Of a stretch of 51,906 nucleotides of DNA, positions 16,842-24,777 are shown one piece after another (the stretch's first letter is position 1; each line of letters opens with the position of its first letter). Position numbers and translations under genes: made by a program. Location: the NCBI GenBank assembly GCA_017406905.1, contig JAFQXN010000005.1:1-51906 (forward strand), given 5' to 3'. This DNA is from Candidatus Saccharimonadota bacterium. GTDB taxonomy: Bacteria > Patescibacteriota > Saccharimonadia > Saccharimonadales > Saccharimonadaceae. Below the pieces are notes generated by a model. The model was not told the DNA's origin. It ran no database searches and saw only the letters and a program-made list of their open reading frames with translations.

Positions 16842-17568
16842 CAATACCTTCCACGATGTGCTTCTCTTCAATACCAAGGCTATTGGCTATTGCTGCCGCA
16901 CACGCCATATATGATACTGCAGTCTCGCCAGTTACAAATGTTGCCACCGACATAATATCCGACCTCAGCGACAACGTCGCCTCAGTTCCCTTTGGATACA
17001 ATTTTGAATTTAATATTTTCACGTCAGAACTCGTCTGTCCATAAGTTACGGTTTGCGCCTTACCTTTAAATACTTCAAATGTTTGATAATTTAAATCATC
17101 ACTATTTAACACTACAATTTCCGGCTTCATATCAAACAGGGTTTTCTCATTTTCCAAATACTCTCCCGGTTCCATATCTTGTAAACCAGCTGTCACAAAA
17201 TTCGTCATCGCCGCCACATATACCGGTAATCCATAAAAAATATTATCCCTTAAACCCTCTGCTGGTACCGTCACAATCACGTAATTCGCCCCAGCCTTCC
17301 AGGCATCACTCAAAAATTTATGTAACATTCCAATCTTAAACGGCTGGTCGGAAGCCAACACTGCCACCTGCTCGCCGGTCGAACGCAAAATCTCATGCAC
17401 ATAATGTGCCACAATTGTTTTACCTGTAGTTCCAGTAATCGCAACTAGCCTCATATCCTTCGTCGGATTTCCGTAATAAGACTTCAAAAGTCGAGCTTTT
17501 ATTTTCTGCGACTTACCTTTTAACCCCCCCTTTTTACTAGATTTATTGGTTCTTTCTCGCGCTCCCAT
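16825..17568 (-). CDS. Truncated Mur-ligase-like protein
   Basis: The 247-residue protein has a basic N-terminus, the Mur-type P-loop ITGTTGKTIVAHYVHEIL at about residue 40, and central-domain landmarks (VTVPAEGLRD at the position of LEVTSHAL, MTNFVTAGLQDM at the position of NLTHDHLDYH, VVLNSDD). It stops at GIANYEP, exactly where full-length Mur ligases enter the C-terminal amino-acid-binding domain. The active-site His/Asp pair is altered. It may be an inactive or regulatory paralogue; it stands tail to tail with murE, overlapping it by 17 bp. No sign of a recent frameshift is visible. Confidence 0.7.
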   Translation of the reverse strand: MGARERTNKSSKKGGLKGKSQKIKARLLKSYYGNPTKDMRLVAITGTTGKTIVAHYVHEILRSTGEQVAVLASDQPFKIGMLHKFLSDAWKAGANYVIVTVPAEGLRDNIFYGLPVYVAAMTNFVTAGLQDMEPGEYLENEKTLFDMKPEIVVLNSDDLNYQTFEVFKGKAQTVTYGQTSSDVKILNSKLYPKGTEATLSLRSDIMSVATFVTGETAVSYMACAAAIANSLGIEEKHIVEGIANYEP

Positions 17569-17590
17569 AAAATAATTCCCTAAAAATTCC

Positions 17591-17681
17591 TGGCGGAAGA
17601 GAGAGGATTCGAACCTCCGAACGGGTTAACCCCGTCACACGATTTCGAGTCGTGCGCCTTCAACCACTCGGCCACTCTTCC
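17591..17681 (-). tRNA. tRNA-Ser (anticodon CGA)
   Basis: On the minus strand acceptor GGAAGAG pairs with CTCTTCC. The anticodon loop CTCGAAA gives CGA. There is a long variable arm, T-loop TTCGAAT, discriminator G and encoded CCA. A TGGTAGAAT extended -10 (17689-17694) lies 7 nt upstream of the 5' end. Confidence 0.94.
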
Positions 17682-17755
17682 ACCTTCCATTCTACCATAA
17701 TCCTTCCCAATCGACAACCGTCACCAGTTTGAGCCATCGAGCATCTCAAGTATGC

Positions 17756-17761
17756 TATAAT
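17756..17761 (+). promoter_or_regulatory. -10 promoter (6-nt gap) for the DUF6512-like gene
   Basis: TGCTATAAT ends 6 nt before the ATG at 17768. This decides the start over an in-frame ATG at 17729, which lies upstream of the promoter. Confidence 0.65.
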
Positions 17762-17767
17762 ATCCTT

Positions 17768-18337
17768 ATGGATAACACATTCAACCTTTGGCTCGGCGTC
17801 ATTGTCATCTCTGCCATCGGTACTTTTGCCCATTTCCTTTACGACATCAGTCGCGAAAACCACATCCTCGGCCTTTTCACGGCTGTCAACGAAAGCACCT
17901 GGGAGCACATCAAAATCGCCATCACTCCTACACTCCTCTGGTGTCTCTATGATGGATATTTCTATGGCGAAAATCCTAATTATTTCTGCGCTAAACTTAT
18001 CAGCCTTCTCATTCTCACATTTTTTATTCCCGCAGTTTTTTATTCTTACAAAAAATTCACCAAACGCCCCATCCTGCCCATAGACATCGCCACTTTCTAC
18101 GCTGCCATCATACTTAGTCAGCTCGCTTTCTATGCCATCCTTGGGCTCAGCCCCATGGCACACGTCGCTACCTATCTCTCCTGCATTGGCCTCTTCATCT
18201 TTTTCGGTTGCTACATGACTCTCACCCTCGACCCTCTCAAATTTTTCATCTTCAAAGATCCCATCACCGGCAAATACGGCTTTCGCGCGCATCGTCGCGT
18301 CAAATTCAAAAATCCCCGCAAGCCTTCAAAAAAGTAA
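17768..18337 (+). CDS. DUF6512-like integral membrane protein
   Basis: The 189-residue protein has about six hydrophobic segments. The N-terminal pattern GTFAHFLYDISRENHILGLF and VNESTWEHIKIAITP matches what I know of the DUF6512 family from Firmicutes, whose function is unknown. The C-terminus is basic (RRVKFKNPRKPSKK). It is monocistronic, between tRNA-Ser and tRNA-Arg. The family call rests on motif memory only. Confidence 0.75.
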   Translation: MDNTFNLWLGVIVISAIGTFAHFLYDISRENHILGLFTAVNESTWEHIKIAITPTLLWCLYDGYFYGENPNYFCAKLISLLILTFFIPAVFYSYKKFTKRPILPIDIATFYAAIILSQLAFYAILGLSPMAHVATYLSCIGLFIFFGCYMTLTLDPLKFFIFKDPITGKYGFRAHRRVKFKNPRKPSKK

Positions 18338-18364
18338 TTTATACCACATTTCTTCAAAATATGG

Positions 18365-18370
18365 TATAAT
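18365..18370 (+). promoter_or_regulatory. -10 promoter for tRNA-Arg
   Basis: TGGTATAAT lies 75 nt upstream of the tRNA, leaving a long precursor leader. The leader can form an 8-bp hairpin between 18411-18418 and 18434-18441 immediately before the tRNA 5' end. Confidence 0.5.
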
Positions 18371-18445
18371 AATACAGTCACCTATACGGTGATGCTCATT
18401 TAATTTCTAGGTGGATGTGCGATTAATTTCTAAACATCCACGTAT

Positions 18446-18522
18446 GCACTCGTAGCTCAGTTGGATAGAGCGTTGGCTTGCGGAGCCAAAGGTCGCACGT
18501 TCGAATCGTGTCGAGTGTACCA
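18446..18522 (+). tRNA. tRNA-Arg (anticodon GCG)
   Basis: Acceptor GCACTCG pairs with CGAGTGT (one G-U at the first pair). The anticodon arm TTGGC-TTGCGGA-GCCAA gives GCG. The D-arm AGCTCAGTTGGATAGAGC and T-loop TTCGAAT are standard, discriminator A, CCA encoded. Many bacteria read CGN with an ACG anticodon edited to ICG; a GCG anticodon here reads CGC and CGU directly. Confidence 0.94.
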
Positions 18523-18531
18523 AATGAAAAT

Positions 18532-18555
18532 CGAGAGCTTGCTCTCGTATTTTTA
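18532..18555 (+). terminator. Intrinsic terminator after tRNA-Arg
   Basis: CGAGAG and CTCTCG form a stem with a CTTG loop, followed by TATTTTTATT. Confidence 0.7.
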
Positions 18556-18560
18556 TTTGC

Positions 18561-18566
18561 TATAAT
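18561..18566 (+). promoter_or_regulatory. -10 promoter (6-nt gap) for the PAP2 gene
   Basis: TGCTATAAT ends 6 nt before the ATG at 18573, and no ribosome-binding site is present. Confidence 0.65.
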
Positions 18567-18572
18567 AAAATC

Positions 18573-19067
18573 ATGAATTGGGATTTAGCCACAGACGTTA
18601 TTCTCTATGCGAGCTTTGCTATCCTCGCGGTTTTTGTTATACTTGGAATCTGTCAATGGATTAAACGCAAATCTCTCAAAAAAGTAGACTGTCAGCTCCT
18701 CTGGATGCCTCTTCCTCTCGCCCTTATGGCCATCACTTACGTCATTTTTGATAAATTTCTCATACTAAACACTCGCCCAGATGGCTCCGGTGAGCCCTCG
18801 TTCCCTTCTACGCACGTCATGGTCGTCGCCACCATTTTTCTACTAGTCGCTCTTGCTATCCCAACTTACATCAAATCCAAGCTTGCCTGTACCACCCTAG
18901 ATATTATCATGCTTGCCTTCCTTGTTCTCGTCTCCGTGGGCCGCATTTTCGCCAATCAACACTGGCTCTCCGACGTCCTCGGTGGTCTTGCCTTTGCACT
19001 CATATTTGCTGTCATCTATTATCTAACAGCCATAAGGAGAAAAAAGCATGCCCAGCATCTTCACTAA
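18573..19067 (+). CDS. PAP2-family membrane phosphatase
   Basis: This family dephosphorylates lipid phosphates, such as undecaprenyl pyrophosphate. The 164-residue protein has about five membrane helices and the three family motifs: KFLILNTRP (KX6RP), PSFPSTH (PSGH-like) and GRIFANQHWLSD (the SRX5HX3D equivalent, with Gly in place of Ser). The likely role is lipid carrier recycling for cell-wall synthesis (inference). The 3' end overlaps the HIT gene by 20 bp and supplies its Shine-Dalgarno sequence. Confidence 0.88.
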   Translation: MNWDLATDVILYASFAILAVFVILGICQWIKRKSLKKVDCQLLWMPLPLALMAITYVIFDKFLILNTRPDGSGEPSFPSTHVMVVATIFLLVALAIPTYIKSKLACTTLDIIMLAFLVLVSVGRIFANQHWLSDVLGGLAFALIFAVIYYLTAIRRKKHAQHLH

Positions 19068-19428
19068 AATCATCCAAGGCGAAATTCCTTGCTACAAAAT
19101 CTACGAAGACGATAAGACCATCGCCTTTCTCGACATCCACCCAGAGACCAAAGGTCATACCCTGGTTGTACCCAAAAAGGAAATCGACAAAATCTACGAT
19201 CTTCCCGACGAAGACTATCAAGCACTTATGCGCACCGTACAAAAACTCTCCAAGCATCTGGAAACAAAACTTGGAGCTCGCACCCTCTGGAAAGTTATCG
19301 GCACTGACGTTCCTCACGCTCACGTCCATCTTCTTCCCTATGATAAAACTTGGTACCATGGCCGCGAAGTCCCAATGACCGACGCCGATTTTGAACAAAT
19401 CCGTAGTTTGCTAGAGTTTAAAAAATAG
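19048..19428 (+). CDS. HIT-family nucleotide-binding hydrolase
   Basis: The 126-residue histidine-triad protein hydrolyses nucleotide phosphoramidates or related substrates. Visible motifs are IFTKIIQGEIPCYKIYED at the N-terminus, HPETKGHTLVVPK, and the catalytic triad HAHVHLLP near residue 91. The start is set by AAGGAG ahead of the ATG, inside the end of the PAP2 gene, so expression is translationally coupled. Confidence 0.92.
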   Translation: MPSIFTKIIQGEIPCYKIYEDDKTIAFLDIHPETKGHTLVVPKKEIDKIYDLPDEDYQALMRTVQKLSKHLETKLGARTLWKVIGTDVPHAHVHLLPYDKTWYHGREVPMTDADFEQIRSLLEFKK

Positions 19429-19450
19429 CTCAGCCCTACCGACTTAAAAA

Positions 19451-19472
19451 GCCCCGCCACAATAGACGGGGC
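19451..19472. terminator. Bidirectional intrinsic terminator
   Basis: GCCCCG pairs with CGGGGC. A-runs lie before the stem on the plus strand, so on the minus strand it is followed by TTTTT and ends the small gene at 19487. It separates convergent genes. Confidence 0.7.
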
Positions 19473-19486
19473 GAGGGGTTGGCTTG

Positions 19487-19708
19487 TCATTTGCGTTTAC
19501 CAAGTTCTATTACTGGCCGTCGAGCCTTAATGATTTTCCATCCAGGCTCTATTTCCTCATGGTCGTTGCTGGCGCGCTCATCAGAGTCATCCACGGAGAT
19601 AATTTTAAATCCCTCCGCCTTCATCGACGCCAATTTTCTTTCCAGGGCCTCTTCTCCGCTTGATTTATCTACATAGAACAGTTCTGTCTCGTTGTCAATG
19701 AATCCCAT
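19487..19708 (-). CDS. Small hypothetical protein (73 residues)
   Basis: The sequence starts MGFIDNETELFYVDKSS and is hydrophilic with alternating Lys and Glu. It has a probable alpha/beta fold but no family I recognise. The ATG at 19708 is chosen because AGGAGGTGAGG lies directly upstream with good spacing. A GTG at 19717 is in frame but overlaps that Shine-Dalgarno sequence. A terminator follows the gene. Confidence 0.6.
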   Translation of the reverse strand: MGFIDNETELFYVDKSSGEEALERKLASMKAEGFKIISVDDSDERASNDHEEIEPGWKIIKARRPVIELGKRK

Positions 19709-19828
19709 TTTCCTCACCTCCTCAGGTTCTCGTAAATCATGACTAATTCAACAACTCTCAAGACGGCCAATTTAGGCTCCCAAAAACCAACCCCCACACC
19801 ATTATATCACACTCTACGCTACGCATGT

Positions 19829-19834
19829 TATAAT
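19829..19834 (+). promoter_or_regulatory. -10 promoter (6-nt gap) for the HEXXH protein gene
   Basis: TGTTATAAT ends 6 nt before the ATG at 19841 and decides that start over the in-frame ATG at 19739. Confidence 0.65.
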
Positions 19835-19840
19835 CAAAAT

Positions 19841-21604
19841 ATGAACACGAATCACGAGCAATCAAACACTGCCCCCGAAGGCTCCACCGAAACTAAATGG
19901 TCTGATCTGGAATCCCTCGCCAAAAACGGCCCCTCGGGCAGCGTCCAAGAACAAGTAAATTTAACGCAGGGATATTCAGAAACCAATAAACTCCTACTTC
20001 CAGCTAGCTCAGAAGTAAACCAAAATATAGTCGAGACGCAAAGAGACCACAATTGGAGTTTAGGTAGAAAAGTTCTCTCAATTGCAGGGGTGATTAAAGA
20101 GGCCATTACCAACAAGGCTAAGCAAATCGTCGGCAAAGAAATGATTGGTCGCAGCTACTTTTTCGATCGATATGATAGCAACATACAATATATCAAACAA
20201 CACACTGAAGACGAAGAGTCATTTAATCCTACCGAAGTTTATCAGGATTTAATGCACGATTTTCCAGAGCTCAGAAATGTTAAACTCGTCAGTTTTATAG
20301 GTATCAATTCTTTCGCTATACATCACCTCAAGGAAAACAACGAAGATGCCCCAACGATACTTTTCAACTTTGGTCCGAACACTTTTATCGTACAACAGCC
20401 CGAACAATCCAAAAAATTCAAAGATCTCCCATACAGCCAGCAGGAAGAGCTTCTCAAAAATAATTTTTACGATTATGATCTAGATATCCTAGTGCCAAAA
20501 CCGAAATCAGAAAAAGATACCAATGTAGCAGGCATGCTAAAAGCGGTGTCCGAAAAAATGGGCAAAAGTCCCCACGAACTCCTACAGAACAAAAGATTGA
20601 TGTCCACTTTTGTTTTTGTGCATGAGTTTGGTCATCAACTTGATTTCAGAAGAAATTACCTAAATCCTCGCCTCGAACAACAAATCAAAGAAAAAGGAAA
20701 AATATATGACAGATGGCAAGCAGTCCATGATGCCAGGGCGGCATCTGATCGGGAGCGTCAAAATGACGGCTATGACAAAATAACCGAGGATGGCCGCAAG
20801 AATTTCGGCCATAATGCGCAAGAACATTTTACGCGCAAAGCCGAGCTATATCGCAGTCGCCACAGCGAGTCTGTCGCCGATACGGTAGCAATTGATTTTA
20901 TTATTAAATATGCGGACAAATACAATTTCTTCAATCAAGATAGTAAACCTATTAGTGAAAATTACAATCAAAACTATCAAGAAATGCAAGCTCAAAAACA
21001 TAACGCGGAGCTATCTGAAGCCGAATGGACAAAGCTACGCCAAAATCTAGAGCATGATACCTGGTCGGCTAGCGTCCTAGCAAGCTTATATGGGGCGAAC
21101 GACGAGTTATTTGATAGCGCCTATATGTATGCCGGAGCGCAAAATAATCCAAACGAGCTCAAAACCAGTGCTGATAATTTTCTCAGAAATGGCCTCAAAT
21201 ATACAAGGCAATGCGTTTGGAATAAGCAAAAATTCGGTGAACACTTCGGCACTAATGACACCAGTGGCTATGATGCAAAACCAGACCTAAAATCCACGCT
21301 TGAGGCCCTTGCTGGTTATAATGATTGGCGCCAAACGAACCAAGCCGAAAATAAAGATTACCAAGGCGACAAACAGCAAGATATAGAAGTTAAACGCGAT
21401 AATGTAATTTCCAAGATGGTTCTTGAAGACTTCTCAATTATAAGTGACCTGATCGATGGACAGCCTCGTTCAAGAGAAGAGATTCAAAGGCGTTATCAAC
21501 AACTATCAGCCGATTACAAAAATAGAAAAATGGATAATCAGGCCGACCGCCTAGATAAATTATTCCAAGCATACTCATCCATCAACGCAGTGCAGCCAAT
21601 CTAG
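19841..21604 (+). CDS. Putative zinc metallopeptidase-like protein of unknown family
   Basis: The 587-residue protein is hydrophilic, with no signal peptide or membrane segment, so it is probably cytoplasmic. The motif FVFVHEFGHQLDFR at about residue 260 is a classic HEXXH zinc site. The downstream ESVADTVAIDF at about residue 342 could supply the third ligand Glu as in gluzincins. The rest is rich in Asn, Gln and charged residues, with long helical stretches and a basic region RRYQQLSADYKNRK at the end. No substrate can be inferred. An alternative is a non-enzymatic protein that kept the fold. Confidence 0.7.
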   Translation: MNTNHEQSNTAPEGSTETKWSDLESLAKNGPSGSVQEQVNLTQGYSETNKLLLPASSEVNQNIVETQRDHNWSLGRKVLSIAGVIKEAITNKAKQIVGKEMIGRSYFFDRYDSNIQYIKQHTEDEESFNPTEVYQDLMHDFPELRNVKLVSFIGINSFAIHHLKENNEDAPTILFNFGPNTFIVQQPEQSKKFKDLPYSQQEELLKNNFYDYDLDILVPKPKSEKDTNVAGMLKAVSEKMGKSPHELLQNKRLMSTFVFVHEFGHQLDFRRNYLNPRLEQQIKEKGKIYDRWQAVHDARAASDRERQNDGYDKITEDGRKNFGHNAQEHFTRKAELYRSRHSESVADTVAIDFIIKYADKYNFFNQDSKPISENYNQNYQEMQAQKHNAELSEAEWTKLRQNLEHDTWSASVLASLYGANDELFDSAYMYAGAQNNPNELKTSADNFLRNGLKYTRQCVWNKQKFGEHFGTNDTSGYDAKPDLKSTLEALAGYNDWRQTNQAENKDYQGDKQQDIEVKRDNVISKMVLEDFSIISDLIDGQPRSREEIQRRYQQLSADYKNRKMDNQADRLDKLFQAYSSINAVQPI

Positions 21605-21641
21605 CCAAAACACAACTCTCGCCTCCTTTCCCATTTCATGG

Positions 21642-21647
21642 TATAAT
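21642..21647 (+). promoter_or_regulatory. -10 promoter for valS (with leader)
   Basis: TGGTATAAT lies 35 nt before the ATG at 21683. The leader contains AAGAGGAAA, so this gene belongs to the leadered class. Confidence 0.6.
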
Positions 21648-21682
21648 TATCATAAGTATTAGAGTAAGAGGAAAATCAAAAC

Positions 21683-24667
21683 ATGAAATTCGCGAGTAGT
21701 TACGAACCGAATCAATATGAATCGGATATTTATGCCGCCTGGGAAGCCTCCGGCATCTTCAATCCTAAAATCTCCACCGTGCCCGTTGACAATGACGGCG
21801 ATGGCGTAGACGACCGAGAGGAGGGTGACACTGGCGCTCAAACTAAGCCCGCAGCGAGTGAGCATTTTGCAAGCCCGAGCGAAAGTCGAGAAGCCGAGTC
21901 GAGCCGAGTACCGGATAGTCCCGGGCGCAGGCCCGATTCGGCGACGAAACTTTCGCCCGGCGAGCAGCAAACCGCGAACGAACGTGGGCTTAGTCCTGAC
22001 AGCGACACTTATTCTATCGTCATGCCCCCGCCCAATGCCAACGGCAATTTACACATCGGTCACGGCCTCACCATCGCCCTCGAAGATTCCCTCGCTCGCT
22101 ACTATCGCCTCAAAGGCAAATCCTCTTGGTATATTCCCGGTGCCGACCACGCTGGCTTCGAGACCTGGGTTGTTTACGAAAAATCTCTAGAAAAACAAGG
22201 CCACACCCGTTTCGAATATTCCCGCGACGACCTCTATGCGAGAGTTTGGGATTTCGTCGCCGAACAGCGCGGCAATATGGAGCTCCAACTTCGCGCATTG
22301 GGCGCCTCTTGTTCTTGGAACGACCTTACTTTCACGCTAGATGAGAATGTCATCGACCGCGTTTATACTACTTTCGAAAAAATGTGGAACGACGGCCTCA
22401 TTTACAGAGGCGAAAAGCTCGTCAATTTCTGCCCCAAACACCGTACAGCCTTCGCCGATATTGAGGTCGAGCACAAAGACGAAAAAGGTACCCTCTGGGA
22501 CATTGAGTACAGGCTGGCGGAGAAATCTGACTCTACCGCGAACGAGTGCGAAGTCGGATCCATAATCGTCTCTACCACTCGCCCAGAGACCTTATTCGGC
22601 GACGTCGCCGTAGCGGTCAATCCTAACGACGAGCGTTACAAGGCTTTAATCGGTCAGCACGTCCATCTTCCCCTGACGGATAAAACTATCCCCATTATCG
22701 CCGATGAACACGCCGATCCTGAATACGGCACTGGCGCTGTTAAGATTACACCTGCTCACGATTTCGACGATTTCGAAGTCGGCGAGCGCCACGGCCTTCT
22801 CCGTATTAAAGTTATTGCCGAAGATGGCACCATGATTAATGTACCCGAAAAATACCACGGCCTCACCACCGCCGAATGTCGCAAAAAAGTCCTCAAAGAC
22901 CTCAAAGAGCAAGGTCTCTTAAAAGGTGAGCATAAAATCACTCACTCTGTTGCCCATTGTTACAAATGCGACACCGTCCTTGAACCGATGCTCAAAAAAC
23001 AGTGGTTTATCGATGTTGAAAAACTCGCTAAAGTCGCCATCGAACATCTCGAAAACAACGAAATCAAATTTTACCCAGAAAATAAACAAAAAGTCCTCAT
23101 CAATTATCTCAAAGGCCTCAAAGATTGGAACATTTCTCGTCAAATCCCTTGGGGTATTGCTATTCCAATGTTTAAAAAAGCCGACAACCAAGCCACCGAC
23201 GAGCCGGATTGGATTTTTGATCGTCGCACCAATCTTCAAGAAATCGAAAAAGCCGGCGTTAAATATGTCCGCGATGAAGACACTTTTGATACCTGGTTCT
23301 CATCTAGCCATTGGCCTATCGTTTGTACTGATTGGACAGAAGAAAATTTCAATCCCTATTATCCACTTAACGTTATGGAGACTGGCGCCGATATTCTCTT
23401 TGCCTGGGTGGCTCGTATGATTATGGTTGGGCTGTATGTCACCGGCGAAGTGCCATTTAAAGAAGTTTATCTTCACGGCTTAGTTCTCGATGCGCATGGC
23501 AAAAAGATGAGCAAGTCCAAGGGTAATGTCATCAACCCAATGGACTTAGTTGCCAAATACGGCTCCGACGCTTTCCGCCTCGGCATCTTGAGGAGGCGCT
23601 CCGCCGGCATGAACCAGGCTTTCAGCGAAAATTCTGTCATTTCCGGTCGCAACCTCTGCAATAAATTATGGAATATCTCCAGATTAATACAGAACATGGT
23701 AGATGAGGATGAAAGCCAATCCGAGGCTGTGACAAGTGAGCATTTTGCCAGCCCGAGCGAAAGTCAAGGAGGCAAGTCGAGCCGAGTACCGGATAGTCCC
23801 GGGCGCAGGCCCGATTCGGCGACGAGACTTTCGCTCGGCGAGCAGCAAACCGCGAGCGACCACAGCCTCGGATTGACTCCTATCGTTACATATACCACCC
23901 TCAACATGGGTGAAGACTGGATCTGCCGCGAAATTAACAGCTGCTTGGAGCAGGTCGAAAACTCTATTCGCGACTACCGCTTTGCCGAAGCCGTCGAAAT
24001 CTTATATCAGACCATCTGGGACAAATACGCCGACTGGTTCCTTGAAAGCCAAAAAATCTATCAAAACACCAGTCTTCTCAAGCAGACTCTAGAAACTCTC
24101 CTTATTGCTCTTCATCCCTTTGCCCCATTTGTTACCGAGGCTATCTGGCAGAACTTATCCTGGACTGAGGGCTTTATTGCCACGCAAAAATGGCCCTCTA
24201 GGCTTGTTTACGACGCTATAACAGCCGAGCAATTTGAAAGGCTCATAACCGTCGTTCAGGAAGTCAGAGGCACCTTACAAGCCCTTCCAGGCACCAATAA
24301 TGCCAAAAAATACGGCCTCATGTACGACAACGACGGGCTTATTGCGGATAATGAGCTGCTCATCAAAACCCTCGCCAAAGTCCCAGCGATTAATCCTCTC
24401 AATGGTTCCCCGCGCGGCCTTAGGCTCGCCCTCGCTAATCACGAACTCTACCTAGATGTCCCTGAGAAGGTCGTCAAGGAGTACAAAGACGCTCTCACTC
24501 AGCGCATCCTCTCCGTTGGTCGCGAACTTGATGCCCTCAATCTTCGTATGCAAAATCCTAACTACATCGACAAGGCTCCCGCTCACCTCGTTAAAGAAAC
24601 TCAGGATCAAATTAAAGAAAAAGAGTCCCTCATTTCTCGTCTCAAGACTCAACTCTCCCTCATCTAA
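21683..24667 (+). CDS. valS: Valyl-tRNA synthetase with two in-frame palindromic inserts
   Basis: The enzyme charges tRNA-Val. The 994-residue protein has class I motifs NLHIGHGL (about residue 127) and KKMSKSKGNVINP (about 608), the editing domain (STTRPETLFGDVAVAVNP), the zinc-ribbon-like HCYKCDTVLEPM, the anticodon-binding domain, and a C-terminal coiled coil. Residues about 54-104 and 679-731 are foreign, repeated segments (SEHFASPSES..., RVPDSPGRRPDSAT...) encoded by repeat family A. The first sits between the N-terminal helix and the HIGH motif, the second at the junction of the catalytic and anticodon-binding domains. Both keep the frame and should form surface loops if translated. Confidence 0.95.
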   Translation: MKFASSYEPNQYESDIYAAWEASGIFNPKISTVPVDNDGDGVDDREEGDTGAQTKPAASEHFASPSESREAESSRVPDSPGRRPDSATKLSPGEQQTANERGLSPDSDTYSIVMPPPNANGNLHIGHGLTIALEDSLARYYRLKGKSSWYIPGADHAGFETWVVYEKSLEKQGHTRFEYSRDDLYARVWDFVAEQRGNMELQLRALGASCSWNDLTFTLDENVIDRVYTTFEKMWNDGLIYRGEKLVNFCPKHRTAFADIEVEHKDEKGTLWDIEYRLAEKSDSTANECEVGSIIVSTTRPETLFGDVAVAVNPNDERYKALIGQHVHLPLTDKTIPIIADEHADPEYGTGAVKITPAHDFDDFEVGERHGLLRIKVIAEDGTMINVPEKYHGLTTAECRKKVLKDLKEQGLLKGEHKITHSVAHCYKCDTVLEPMLKKQWFIDVEKLAKVAIEHLENNEIKFYPENKQKVLINYLKGLKDWNISRQIPWGIAIPMFKKADNQATDEPDWIFDRRTNLQEIEKAGVKYVRDEDTFDTWFSSSHWPIVCTDWTEENFNPYYPLNVMETGADILFAWVARMIMVGLYVTGEVPFKEVYLHGLVLDAHGKKMSKSKGNVINPMDLVAKYGSDAFRLGILRRRSAGMNQAFSENSVISGRNLCNKLWNISRLIQNMVDEDESQSEAVTSEHFASPSESQGGKSSRVPDSPGRRPDSATRLSLGEQQTASDHSLGLTPIVTYTTLNMGEDWICREINSCLEQVENSIRDYRFAEAVEILYQTIWDKYADWFLESQKIYQNTSLLKQTLETLLIALHPFAPFVTEAIWQNLSWTEGFIATQKWPSRLVYDAITAEQFERLITVVQEVRGTLQALPGTNNAKKYGLMYDNDGLIADNELLIKTLAKVPAINPLNGSPRGLRLALANHELYLDVPEKVVKEYKDALTQRILSVGRELDALNLRMQNPNYIDKAPAHLVKETQDQIKEKESLISRLKTQLSLI
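21842..21994 (+). repeat. Palindromic intragenic element A, copy 1
   Basis: Arms ACTAAGCCC (21842-21850) and GGGCTTAGT (21986-21994) are perfectly complementary, with weaker complementarity further out to about 21825 and 22010. The 125-nt core (21857-21981) is nearly identical to that of copy 2 (8 differences by hand count) and has internal inverted repeats, for example 21873-21885 with 21949-21961. It is in frame with valS and has no stops. Confidence 0.8.
23717..23875 (+). repeat. Palindromic intragenic element A, copy 2
   Basis: The outer arms at 23717-23731 and 23861-23875 are 15-bp perfect complements (CAATCCGAGGCTGTG and its reverse complement) and have no similarity to the arms of copy 1. 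The core 23735-23859 is the same 125-nt unit in the same frame and orientation. Confidence 0.82.
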
Positions 24668-24688
24668 CCCCAGCACAAGCATCCACGA

Positions 24689-24717
24689 TTGACATTTCAA
24701 AACATTTATGCTATAAT
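24689..24717 (+). promoter_or_regulatory. Full sigma-70-type promoter for the GH13 gene
   Basis: TTGACA (24689-24694), a 17-bp spacer and TATAAT (24712-24717) with TGC before the -10. It is the best two-box promoter in the window. A 60-nt leader ends in AAAGGGGTG before the ATG. Confidence 0.75.
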
Positions 24718-24777
24718 AAACAAACCTAGCACATTCATTTTAGTATTTTGCCAAATCTAAAGAAAGGGGTGATTCTT

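Noticed and set aside
17660-18292. Open frame antisense to the DUF6512-like gene (210 codons)
   Set aside because: Its composition is the mirror of a membrane protein gene and it overlaps tRNA-Ser; no signals support it.
23717-23875. Intein or group I intron in valS
   Set aside because: The segment is about 160 nt, without intein splice motifs (no Cys/Ser start, no HN end) or intron core elements, and it stays in frame.
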